Source: Roseivivax sp. THAF197b (GTDB taxonomy: Bacteria; Pseudomonadota; Alphaproteobacteria; Rhodobacterales; Rhodobacteraceae). Taken from it: a stretch of DNA of 64,000 bases. Shown here piece by piece: positions 53,066-60,925 of this stretch. The notes under the pieces were generated by a model. The model worked only from the letters and a program-made list of their open reading frames with translations. It did not search any database and had not been told where the DNA came from. The DNA is taken from NCBI RefSeq assembly GCF_009363255.1, contig NZ_CP045320.1, positions 1-64,000 of the forward strand. The letters run 5' to 3'. The position numbers and the translations under genes are program-made. Positions within the stretch are counted from its first letter, which is position 1, and each line of letters starts with the position of its first letter.

Positions 53066-54255
53066 CCGACGTATTTATCTGTGACTACATCCGCACCCCG
53101 ATTGGCCGTTTCGGCGGTGCGCTGTCTTCGGTGCGCACTGACGATCTCGGCGCGATCCCGATCAAGGCGCTGATGGCGCGAAACGATATCGACTGGGCGC
53201 GCGTGGACGAGGTTTTCTATGGTTGCGCCAACCAGGCGGGTGAAGACAACCGCAACGTGGCGCGCATGTCCGCACTACTCGCGGGACTTCCCGTCGAAGT
53301 GCCGGGCACAACGATGAACCGGCTTTGTGGCTCGGGCATGGATGCTGTGATAACCGCCGCGCGCGCCATTCGAGCAGGCGAAATCGACTTGGCCATTGCC
53401 GGAGGCGTCGAAAGCATGTCGCGCGCGCCTTTCGTGATGCCCAAGGCCGAAAGCGCCTTTTCGCGGGCCAATGCAGTTTATGACACGACCATAGGCTGGC
53501 GCTTCGTGAACCCGATGATGAAAGCGCAATACGGCGTAGACTCGATGCCGGAGACCGCCGAGAACGTGGCCGAGGATTTTGACATCTCGCGGGCTGACCA
53601 GGACGCATTTGCGCTGCGTTCGCAGGAAAAGGCAGCCCGCGCAATTGCCACGGGTCGCCTCGCGAAAGAGATCACGCCGATTACCATCCCGCAACGCAAG
53701 CGCGATCCTCTCGTTATCGATACTGACGAGCATCCACGCCAGACCACACTCGAGAAGCTGGGTGCACTACCAGCGCCCTTCCGCGAAGGCGGCAGCGTGA
53801 CCGCGGGCAATGCCTCGGGCGTAAATGACGGGGCCGCAGCGTTGATCTTGGCGTCTGAGGCCGCGGCAAAGGCGCATGGGCTGACGCCGGTCGCCCGCGT
53901 GCTCGGCGGTGCGACGGCAGGCGTCGCCCCACGCATTATGGGCTTCGGCCCGGCCCCGGCCTCGAAGAAACTAATGCAACGGTTGGATCTCAGAGAAGAT
54001 GCCTTCTCGGTAATCGAGCTCAATGAAGCCTTCGCATCGCAGGGCCTTGCTACGCTTCGCGATCTTGGGGTCGCGGATGATGACCCGCGGGTGAACCCCA
54101 ATGGTGGGGCCATCGCCCTTGGCCATCCGCTGGGAATGTCTGGCGTGCGTATTACGGGGACCGCCATGCTGGACCTGAAGTCGGGTGAAAAGAGCTTGTC
54201 GACCATGTGTATTGGCGTTGGACAAGGCATTGCCATCGCTCTTGAGCGGGTATGA
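53062..54255 (+). CDS. pcaF: 3-Oxoadipyl-CoA thiolase
   Basis: A 397-residue thiolase that splits 3-oxoadipyl-CoA into acetyl-CoA and succinyl-CoA. The catalytic residues are Cys in NRLCGSGMDA, His in GGAIALGHPLGMSG and Cys in TMCIGVGQG. The N-terminal ICDYIRTPIGRFGGALSSVRTDDLGA is characteristic of PcaF rather than acetoacetyl-CoA thiolase. It is the last catabolic gene. Confidence 0.94.
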   Translation: MTDVFICDYIRTPIGRFGGALSSVRTDDLGAIPIKALMARNDIDWARVDEVFYGCANQAGEDNRNVARMSALLAGLPVEVPGTTMNRLCGSGMDAVITAARAIRAGEIDLAIAGGVESMSRAPFVMPKAESAFSRANAVYDTTIGWRFVNPMMKAQYGVDSMPETAENVAEDFDISRADQDAFALRSQEKAARAIATGRLAKEITPITIPQRKRDPLVIDTDEHPRQTTLEKLGALPAPFREGGSVTAGNASGVNDGAAALILASEAAAKAHGLTPVARVLGGATAGVAPRIMGFGPAPASKKLMQRLDLREDAFSVIELNEAFASQGLATLRDLGVADDDPRVNPNGGAIALGHPLGMSGVRITGTAMLDLKSGEKSLSTMCIGVGQGIAIALERV

Positions 54256-54367
54256 TGCTTGAACTCATAGTGGTGCTCATATTGATCCAAGCCTATCGCG
54301 TCGTCGCGCTGGCCTGTGACTCAGCTTGGGCGCTGCGCGTCACCACAAGATCGAGGCACCCTGCGTA

Positions 54368-54547
54368 TCGATCGACAAATCGAACTTCTGCGAGCTTGCG
54401 GTTGCTGTGACGAAAAGCTTGTTGAGTATAAACTCGGGCACCGGGCTCGCCACGGTCTTGGACGTCCTGGCCGAGGTTTCGGTGGTGCTGTACCTTGTAG
54501 TTTTCGCTTACCGCACCCGCAGAGGTTTCACACAGAAACCGGCTTGA
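54368..54547 (+). pseudogene. Decayed C-terminal fragment of an ACR3-type arsenite transporter
   Basis: The frame reads SNFCELAVAV...NSGTGLATVLDVLAEVSVVLYLVVFAYRTRRGF. This resembles the C-terminal helix pair of ACR3 permeases (ASNFFELAVAVAI...SGAALATVVGVLVEVPVML). Only about 55 residues remain and there is no start codon or partner ars gene. The flanks 54256-54367 and 54548-54591 hold nothing else I can name, except a short AGCTGACCTTCGCCGC string. Confidence 0.5.
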
Positions 54548-54591
54548 AGCTGACCTTCGCCGCACCACGCACGATTGACTGCACTGGGCCG

Positions 54592-55668
54592 TCACCGTCG
54601 TCCAAGTCGACCCAGTCTCGCCAGCTGCGCCAGCATTTTTGACCCCGAGTCAGCGGATCCTGTTCCTACTGCGGAACCCGTCTGCCCCATGCCTTGTCTC
54701 ACGGGCATCTGCTGCACGCCGAAGAACTGCCGCGCCCTGAGGGCGGCGTATTCTGCGCCACTTGCCCCGCCGATCAAATAGCGGTTGTAGGCTTGCTGGC
54801 TGCCCATGGCGGCGCGGGTGAAGCTGTAGCCGCCGCCGAGCCCACCAGAGAGGGCGGGCATCATGATGTTTCCGGAGATCGCGCGGACGATGAAGGGCGT
54901 GGCAATGATGAAGCCCTTGGCCATGAGGACCATCATGAAGAAGGGGATGAGCGCGCCTATGTTTGAAGCCCCTTCCGGGTCGCCAAGCTCACCGATCAGA
55001 GCGGAAGAAACTCCGGTGATCGTGGCAAACACGCCGGCCACGACGATGGGATAGAGCGCAAAGGAAACCAGCGCCGACAGCCAGCGCGTGAAATAATCTT
55101 TGGTCACTTCGAAGAGGGTCAGGAAAATCATCACCGGCGCGATCCCAATCAGAAGTGCGATCATCAGGCGGGATGCCACGAGGATGAAGGCGGCCAGCCC
55201 GCCGAGGATCGAGAGCAAGAGGACCCCGACAATGTCGAGCATGGCCCCTGCCATCCAGTTCAGCTCGGACCCAGCGGCGTTGAGATAGTCCCCTAATTCC
55301 GCGATTAGCCGGTCAAACTCTTCGGCGAAAGTGCCAGAAGGGCCGGGAGTTCCACCACCAACGGAAGCAACCAGCGCGCCGGCGATGCTGTCGATCCCGG
55401 CCAGGATGGCGGAGGACAGCGCGTTGAACTGAACCCAATTGGTCGCAAATATCCCGATAAGCCCGATCTTGACTGCGAGCCAAAAAGCCGTGCGCCCGTC
55501 CATCGCCTTGTACTGGTAGATCATGTTCAGGAAGACGAGGATCACCACTAGCGTTGTGCCCAACACCAGCAGCGTGCCAACCGTCGCCGCGACAGATCCG
55601 AACTGGGTTTCAGCGGCGGTGTCGAGATAGCCCTGTGAGGTTTCAACGAAATAGGTGACGACGCTCAT
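54592..55668 (-). CDS. virB6: VirB6-type inner-membrane channel protein
   Basis: A 358-residue polytopic protein with hydrophobic runs such as VGTLLVLGTTLVVILVFLNMIY, IVGVLLLSILGGLAAFILVA and LMIALLIGIAPVMIFLTLFE, the last followed by the conserved FTRWLSALVSFALYPIV typical of VirB6/TrbL. The C-terminal 80 residues are Gly/Gln/Ser-rich. It is the last gene of the operon, directly next to the cargo border. Confidence 0.9.
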   Translation of the reverse strand: MSVVTYFVETSQGYLDTAAETQFGSVAATVGTLLVLGTTLVVILVFLNMIYQYKAMDGRTAFWLAVKIGLIGIFATNWVQFNALSSAILAGIDSIAGALVASVGGGTPGPSGTFAEEFDRLIAELGDYLNAAGSELNWMAGAMLDIVGVLLLSILGGLAAFILVASRLMIALLIGIAPVMIFLTLFEVTKDYFTRWLSALVSFALYPIVVAGVFATITGVSSALIGELGDPEGASNIGALIPFFMMVLMAKGFIIATPFIVRAISGNIMMPALSGGLGGGYSFTRAAMGSQQAYNRYLIGGASGAEYAALRARQFFGVQQMPVRQGMGQTGSAVGTGSADSGSKMLAQLARLGRLGRR

Positions 55669-55680
55669 TGGGGTTGTGCC

Positions 55681-56094
55681 TCACCAGTTGCCCGCAGCTT
55701 CGCAGATCGCTTTGGCCTCGAGACGGGCGGCGTTGGCGCGGCGGTTGTAGCCGTCCGAGGCTTGCAGCATTTCCCATCGTTCGTCGCTCGCGTAGCTCTC
55801 CCGAAACACGGCCTCGGCCGCGTCCCAAGAGGGGAACCGGGTCGCGCAGTCGCAGCTGCCGGTCTCGACGATGCGCTCGAGATTCTGGGCGCGGTAGATG
55901 TCTTGAATCAATACGCGCTGATAGGCTTGGCGCAGGGGGATCTCCTGCATCCGGACGGGCTCAGCGGGCCGGTCCGGACAGACGGTGAAACTGCGCTCGA
56001 GGGTCGGCACGAGATTGCGCTCGGCGAAAGTGGGAGCGGCCGTCAGGCCCAGGACTAACGCTGTCAGTGCGAGGGGATAGCCCGCCTGCCTCAT
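55681..56094 (-). CDS. Periplasmic protein in the virB operon, function unknown
   Basis: A 137-residue product with a signal peptide (PLALTALVLGLTAAPTFA). The mature part has four Cys and a helical C-terminal half (SWDAAEAVFRESYASDERWEMLQASDGYNRRANAARLEAKAICEAAGNW). It overlaps the upstream small gene by 4 bases and lies before virB6. It could be an entry-exclusion or channel accessory protein, but I do not recognise a family. Confidence 0.75.
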   Translation of the reverse strand: MRQAGYPLALTALVLGLTAAPTFAERNLVPTLERSFTVCPDRPAEPVRMQEIPLRQAYQRVLIQDIYRAQNLERIVETGSCDCATRFPSWDAAEAVFRESYASDERWEMLQASDGYNRRANAARLEAKAICEAAGNW

Positions 56095-56285
56095 GCCGTG
56101 GCTCCAGCGGGTGTGGTTTCACGCTTCAGGAAGACCGTATGTCCCACATTGGCGAACTCCGAAGAGCTGATCGACACGACCTCCCAACCGTCAGAGCCCT
56201 TTTCATTCAGGCAGGTCTGCATATCGGCAAGGCTGCTTTTGCGGGTCATGGGAAAGGACAGGATGTCATATTCAAATGTCTTCAT
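56091..56285 (-). CDS. DUF4177-like small protein in the virB operon
   Basis: This 64-residue protein has the DUF4177 pattern (MKTFEYDIL...CLNEKGSDGWEVVSISSSE...VFLKRE). It overlaps virB11 (56282-56285) and the next gene (56091-56094). DUF4177 proteins are small cytoplasmic beta-sheet proteins of unknown role; its link to secretion is from context only. Confidence 0.75.
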   Translation of the reverse strand: MKTFEYDILSFPMTRKSSLADMQTCLNEKGSDGWEVVSISSSEFANVGHTVFLKRETTPAGATA

Positions 56286-57268
56286 GGAGAAGTTCCAATC
56301 TCAGTTGCGCCGGGGAGGTAGAATTCTGTGATGCCGCGTTTGCCGTCATGTCGGCCGGCCTGGATGATCACGTCGATGGAGTTCTCGATGTACTGGATCA
56401 TGTCGGCATAGGTCATCGGGATTTCGGTCTTGAGTGCCGCGATCGCGAGCCGCTGCACGGCGAGTTGCGGGGTTTCGGCATGCAGCGTGGTCATGGACCC
56501 GCCATGGCCGGTGTTGATGGCTTCCAGAAAGGTCATGGCCTCCTTGCCGCGCACCTCGCCCAGGATGATCCGGTCGGGGCGCATGCGCAGCGTGGCGGTG
56601 AGAAGCACATCGGCGGATTGGAATTCGGCGTCACGATTGGCGATGAGGGTCACGGCATTGGGCTGGGTCGGCAGAAGCTCGGCGGCTTCCTCAATGGTGA
56701 CGATGCGTTCCTCGGCCGGAACGTGCGAGAGGATCTTGCGCGCGGCCACGGTTTTGCCGGTGGAGGTGCCACCTGAGACGATCATGTTGAGTTTGTTCTC
56801 GACGCAGAATGCAAGCGCATCATCGATCAAACCCGCGGTCACCACGGCGCGCAAGGCGCGCTTCTTTTCGACGCGCAGGTCTTCGAGCTTGCGTTCCGTG
56901 CCGTAGAGGAAATCGAGTGCGATGCCCTCGAGTGGCAGGCTTGAGAAGAACCGCAGGCTGATCGACATGGCCGAGAGCACGGCGGGCGGGGTGATGACCT
57001 GTGCGCGGATCGGGCGCCCCTTGTAGGTGATCGAGACCGAGACGATGGGGCGGTCCTTGCTCATGGTGGTATTGGCCGATGAGGCGATCTGGTTGCCGAG
57101 GTCCCTGACCTGAACGCCCGTCAGCCTCTGGTCCAGCGCGCGCATGAAGTGATCGCCCTGAAATTCTCCCCAGCAGGTGCCGTCGGGATTGATGCAGATC
57201 TCGATGACATCGTCGCGGGCGGCGGCATCGATCCGGTCGAGAGAGGTCTGGAGATAACTCAGCGACAT
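56282..57268 (-). CDS. virB11: VirB11 secretion ATPase
   Basis: A 328-residue hexameric traffic ATPase with Walker A SGGTSTGKTV, Asp box VTIEEAAELLP, Walker B MRPDRIILGEVRG, and the His box GHGGSMTTLHAET. It should power pilus assembly and substrate transfer with VirB4. Length is normal. Confidence 0.94.
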   Translation of the reverse strand: MSLSYLQTSLDRIDAAARDDVIEICINPDGTCWGEFQGDHFMRALDQRLTGVQVRDLGNQIASSANTTMSKDRPIVSVSITYKGRPIRAQVITPPAVLSAMSISLRFFSSLPLEGIALDFLYGTERKLEDLRVEKKRALRAVVTAGLIDDALAFCVENKLNMIVSGGTSTGKTVAARKILSHVPAEERIVTIEEAAELLPTQPNAVTLIANRDAEFQSADVLLTATLRMRPDRIILGEVRGKEAMTFLEAINTGHGGSMTTLHAETPQLAVQRLAIAALKTEIPMTYADMIQYIENSIDVIIQAGRHDGKRGITEFYLPGATEIGTSP

Positions 57269-57272
57269 GGGC

Positions 57273-58649
57273 TCAGAATATCTCCAGGTCGCGGTCGACC
57301 ATCACTGTGACGCGGGCCCCCTGGTCGACATAGATGACCGGACCGATCGAGAGATAATCGCCGATCACGCTGTCTGTGGCATCGGCCAGATCATCGCCCA
57401 CGTCTTCGAGCACATCCGCTGTGGTCTCATCTTGCACATTGGCAGCGGCGGCGCTTGGCGCGGCGGAGATCAGCGAAATCAGCGCTGCCGAGCCAAAGCG
57501 CTCATCAAAGCGCGTGTCCACGAAACCGGTGACACCCGAACGGCCAAGTTCATCACCGCCGAAGGAGCTGATCTGGACGGTTTGGCCCGCGGGCAGGATG
57601 ATCCGGTCCCAAGCGATGGTGACCCGGCGTTGCGCGATATCGACGCCAGAGCGATAGCGCCCGATGAGGCGGGACCCACGCGGGATCAGGAGACGGCTGC
57701 CATCGAAACTGAACACGTCTTCGGAAACAACGGCCCGGGTCTGACCGGGCAGGGAGCTGTAGAGGGCGGTTTCCATGACGGCCTGGATCATCGTGCCCTG
57801 GATGATGGTGTTGGAGGGGTTGGCGATGACCTCAGCCTGCGTCACGGACGTTGGCAGCGCGCCGTTCAGCACGAAATCCGTCACCTCGCCAAAGGTGCGC
57901 TCGGTCAGTGCCGTTTCATTCGCGCCTGATGTGCCGCCAAAGGCGATGGTGGGCGAGGCGATCCGGCGCTCCTGAAACGCACGCTCTTCGGCCGCGCGGC
58001 GCTCAAGTTCCGCGAGCCGTCTTGCTTCCTCCTCGCGGCGCAGCCGTTCTTCTTCTCGCGCGCGCAACTCGTCCTCGGTGGGACCGATGGGTGCGGGGAC
58101 GGGGCGGTTGGCCTCGAGTTGGGCCAGTTCCAGATCCATGCGGAGTTGTTCAAGCTCGCGATCGCGGGCCGTGAGCTCATCGCGAAACTGTTGCTGTGCG
58201 GCTTCCGAGGCGGACTGCAGGGCGGCGATCTGCGCTGTCAGTGCATCAATGGCTTCGGCGGCGGTGTCTTCCTCGACGACCGGTTCAGGAGCGTTGCGCA
58301 ACTCCTCGATCTGGGCCTGCAGGGCGGTGATCTGGGCGAGAAGCTCGGCATTGGGTTCCACCGGCTCGGGTGCGACCAAAACCACTTCGGGCTCGGGTGG
58401 AGGTAGGGTTTCGATGGCGCCAAAGCCGTCGCCTTCGTTCTGGAAGACATCCGGCGTTGCCGTGGGCAGGGCCTCCTCTTCCTCAGGTTGGGACATGAGA
58501 TAGAGCAACGCACCGCCCGCGCCGATCACGAGGACGACGACCAAAGCGAGCAGCGGCGAGCGCCGTGGGGCAGGGGGGGAACCTGTGCCCTTGCCCTGCT
58601 CGAGGGCGGCGAGACGTTTCTCGAGGTCCGCGTTTCCGGTGTCGCTCAT
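57273..58649 (-). CDS. virB10: VirB10 trans-envelope scaffold protein
   Basis: The 458-residue protein has a cytoplasmic N-terminus, one membrane helix (PLLALVVVLVIGAGGALLYLM), a long Glu/Pro and coiled-coil region (about 90-230), and a C-terminal beta-barrel domain (VITQAVMET..., RGSRLIGRYRSGVDIAQRRVTIAWDRIILP, GVTGFVDTRF). ATG 58649 overlaps the virB9 stop (ATGA), so the longer frame is rejected. It spans the envelope and joins the channel parts. Confidence 0.92.
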   Translation of the reverse strand: MSDTGNADLEKRLAALEQGKGTGSPPAPRRSPLLALVVVLVIGAGGALLYLMSQPEEEEALPTATPDVFQNEGDGFGAIETLPPPEPEVVLVAPEPVEPNAELLAQITALQAQIEELRNAPEPVVEEDTAAEAIDALTAQIAALQSASEAAQQQFRDELTARDRELEQLRMDLELAQLEANRPVPAPIGPTEDELRAREEERLRREEEARRLAELERRAAEERAFQERRIASPTIAFGGTSGANETALTERTFGEVTDFVLNGALPTSVTQAEVIANPSNTIIQGTMIQAVMETALYSSLPGQTRAVVSEDVFSFDGSRLLIPRGSRLIGRYRSGVDIAQRRVTIAWDRIILPAGQTVQISSFGGDELGRSGVTGFVDTRFDERFGSAALISLISAAPSAAAANVQDETTADVLEDVGDDLADATDSVIGDYLSIGPVIYVDQGARVTVMVDRDLEIF

Positions 58650-59443
58650 GATCCCACCCCCGCAGGTGGCGTGGCCTCGATACAGACCGCCTCTTCCCCT
58701 ATCCGCAGCACCCATTGCCTGTTCACGCCCGAGACCCGGATAACGCCGTCTTCGGTGGCTTGCGTGTTGACTGTCCGTTCGCGGCCATTCGTGTAGCGGA
58801 AGATCGCCGGCACCGGCGCGTTCCGCGGAAATTCGAAATACGTAAACGTCCCGTCATCCCAAACACGGGTCGGGGTGAACTCGGTCCGCGCGCTGGCACC
58901 GTAATTGTAGTTCGGGGCTTGGGCCGCGATGGCACGCGTCGGACGTGTATTGTTCTCGGGGTAGCGGAACTGCACCACGTAAAAGGTCGGGCTGCGGGTC
59001 TCTTGGACGTTGAAGTAATAGCTCCGCCGGTTTGTATAGACCGTCACATTGGTATGCACGCCGCGTGCGACGGGCTTGATCGCGAAGGCCTGCCCGCCCG
59101 GAACGCCGTCGATCTCGAAGCCCTCCGTGTCGCCTGCGATGATCGAGCGGATGCTTTCACCCTCTCCAAATTCGACAGTGGTGACATGGGTGAGCGAGAC
59201 GCTGAGACGGTAGACCTGACCCTCCTGGTAGGTGGCCAAGCGAACCCGGCTGTCGTTGGGACCGCCACGCGGAATTGCTTCGGCGGAGGCAAGGCCGGGC
59301 AACAGGGCAATGACAAAAACAAGCGATCTTGTGAACAACAAACATGCGTTTCCGGAACGAGGAGTGTCGCCAATACCCTGCCGCGCTGCGCGCTCTCGGG
59401 ACATTGGCGACAGAGTATTTTGATTTGAATTCCGGAAACGCAT
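58646..59443 (-). CDS. virB9: VirB9 outer-membrane complex protein with palindromic insertion at the N-terminus
   Basis: The 265-residue protein has a normal VirB9 core: TYQEGQVYRLSVSLTHVTTVEFGEGESI, then YYFNVQET and TRVWDDGTFTYFEFPRNAPVPAIF. Before the signal peptide (LLFTRSLVFVIALLPGLASAEA) it carries an extra 33 residues encoded by the 100-bp palindromic element, including PMSRERAARQGIG. ATG 59443 overlaps the virB8 stop as TAATG. If that start is used, the signal peptide lies unusually far from the N-terminus; an internal start could restore a normal one. Confidence 0.9.
   Translation of the reverse strand: MRFRNSNQNTLSPMSRERAARQGIGDTPRSGNACLLFTRSLVFVIALLPGLASAEAIPRGGPNDSRVRLATYQEGQVYRLSVSLTHVTTVEFGEGESIRSIIAGDTEGFEIDGVPGGQAFAIKPVARGVHTNVTVYTNRRSYYFNVQETRSPTFYVVQFRYPENNTRPTRAIAAQAPNYNYGASARTEFTPTRVWDDGTFTYFEFPRNAPVPAIFRYTNGRERTVNTQATEDGVIRVSGVNRQWVLRIGEEAVCIEATPPAGVGS
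59344..59443. repeat. 100-bp palindromic element, copy 2 (5' end of virB9)
   Basis: Outer perfect arms ATGCGTTTCCGGAA (59344-59357) and TTCCGGAAACGCAT (59430-59443) enclose an inner hairpin with arms TGTCGCCAAT (59365-59374) / ATTGGCGACA (59403-59412). The core of the inner hairpin is identical to copy 1 at 10185-10230. The outer right arm contains the virB9 start codon. Confidence 0.8.
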
Positions 59444-60096
59444 TAATTCTCCAATCTGTCGGAGCGGATGGAATATTCGAGGACCGTGAAGCCGAATGGA
59501 TTGGTCCAGACCTCATCGATGGAGCGACGGGTCTCCGGGCGGAACTCGAAGAGTAGCGTCGCAGTGAAGAGGCCGGTCTGGGTGCCGTTAATGGACGTCA
59601 GGCGCTTGCGCAGGCGGACCGTCGCGCGGTTGGTTCCGATCCGGTTGATGCTGAGGATTTCCACGTCGAGCCGCGCATTGGGGCCATAGACCGTCGGCGG
59701 GTAATTCTCGTTGGCGCTGTTCCAGATCTGGCGCAGCCCGCTCTCTGCAGCCCCGTCCGAGCGGCGCAGGACACTTCGGATGCGCAGGTCATTGTCGAGC
59801 TGGTTATAGACCTCCCGGTCGGTCACATAGCGGAAGACTTCCGCCTCGATGATCGCCTGGTTGGCGGTCACCGAGGAGGCGCCCACCGAGGCTTCGGGGA
59901 GTGCAAAGCCGGTGGCGGGATCATAGGGGACAACAACGGGCGGGGGGTCGACATCGAGGATTGCGACAGCCGCGGCGCTCAGGCACCCGAGGATGCCGAA
60001 GATCAGCCCGACGAGCCCAAGGCGTTGCCAGAACCGTTCACGGCGCAACGCGCCATAGACCAGCTCTTCTTCGATGACTTCTTGTTCACTCACCAC
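59443..60096 (-). CDS. virB8: VirB8 inner-membrane assembly factor
   Basis: A 217-residue bitopic protein: short cytoplasmic N-terminus, membrane helix LGLVGLIFGILGCLSAAAVAIL, then a periplasmic NTF2-like domain (VTDREVYNQLDNDLRIRSVLRRSD, NPFGFTVLEYSI). The start is GTG 60096 or the next GTG. Spacing to the upstream virB5 is 16 bp. Confidence 0.9.
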   Translation of the reverse strand: MVSEQEVIEEELVYGALRRERFWQRLGLVGLIFGILGCLSAAAVAILDVDPPPVVVPYDPATGFALPEASVGASSVTANQAIIEAEVFRYVTDREVYNQLDNDLRIRSVLRRSDGAAESGLRQIWNSANENYPPTVYGPNARLDVEILSINRIGTNRATVRLRKRLTSINGTQTGLFTATLLFEFRPETRRSIDEVWTNPFGFTVLEYSIRSDRLEN

Positions 60097-60112
60097 GCGT
60101 CACACCTCGAAA

Positions 60113-60925
60113 TTAGTCCGCGCTGAGGTCAGGCAGCGTAAAATCCATGAAGCGCTGCTCCTCGGCGATGGTGGCGGCATCGATGACGCCGCCGGTGCCA
60201 TCGCCCACGGTCTGCACGGCTTCGAGCTGCCACATGGCGACGAGCGCGATGGCCAGTTCCGCTGTGACGCGGGTATTAAGATCGACGCTTTCCTTGAGTT
60301 CGTCCATGTCGTCGATGAGACCGACGAGGCGGTCGACGCGTTCCAGCGATTGGCCCGCGTCCTCATAGCTGTTCTGGGCCGCGGCCGACACAAGGGCACC
60401 GGTGGTGGCCTGCGTCGCCACGCGGTTGGCCCCGGGATTTCCGCTGGTGGCCATTTCCGAGAGGGTGTTGTCGTCAAATCCGAGATCGGCCAGCACCCGG
60501 TCCATCTGGGTTTCGATCTCGCCCGCGCCGGAGCCAGAGAGGCCGGAGAAGTCACCCGTTTTGATGGCCTCAATCGTGGCAAGGATGTCCCCGAACTCCT
60601 GGTCGAGAAGACCGTTCAATTCATCTTCCATCTCCGTGCGGATGATTTCCGGCAGTTCGGCGAGGCGGGTGAGGGCTTCATAGGTTTTTTGCAATTCGCC
60701 AAGTTGTTCCGTGAGTGTCGCAAGCTGTTCACGGAGCTGCGTCAGCTGCTCGTTCTGCAGGATCTCGTCTTCGATCATCTGCCGGAGCTGCTGGATGTTT
60801 TGCGCGATGTTCTGGGTATCGACGACGGGTACGCCTTGCGCCAGAGCAGGGGATAGCGTGCCGAGATGCAGGCCAATCCCAAGTGCCGTGGCCAAAGCTG
60901 TTCTCAGAAACATCCGTCCCATCAT
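60113..60925 (-). CDS. virB5: VirB5-like minor pilus protein
   Basis: A 270-residue exported protein with a signal peptide (LATALGIGLHLGTLSPALAQ) and long helices. The first (IAQNIQQLRQMIEDEILQNEQLTQLREQLATLTEQLGELQKTYEALTRL) is coiled-coil-like, as in VirB5/TrbJ. The end reads EEQRFMDFTLPDLSAD. The same type of tail closes the adjacent VirB1, including a shared LKESVDLNT / VQESVALNT box. Confidence 0.85.
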   Translation of the reverse strand: MMGRMFLRTALATALGIGLHLGTLSPALAQGVPVVDTQNIAQNIQQLRQMIEDEILQNEQLTQLREQLATLTEQLGELQKTYEALTRLAELPEIIRTEMEDELNGLLDQEFGDILATIEAIKTGDFSGLSGSGAGEIETQMDRVLADLGFDDNTLSEMATSGNPGANRVATQATTGALVSAAAQNSYEDAGQSLERVDRLVGLIDDMDELKESVDLNTRVTAELAIALVAMWQLEAVQTVGDGTGGVIDAATIAEEQRFMDFTLPDLSAD

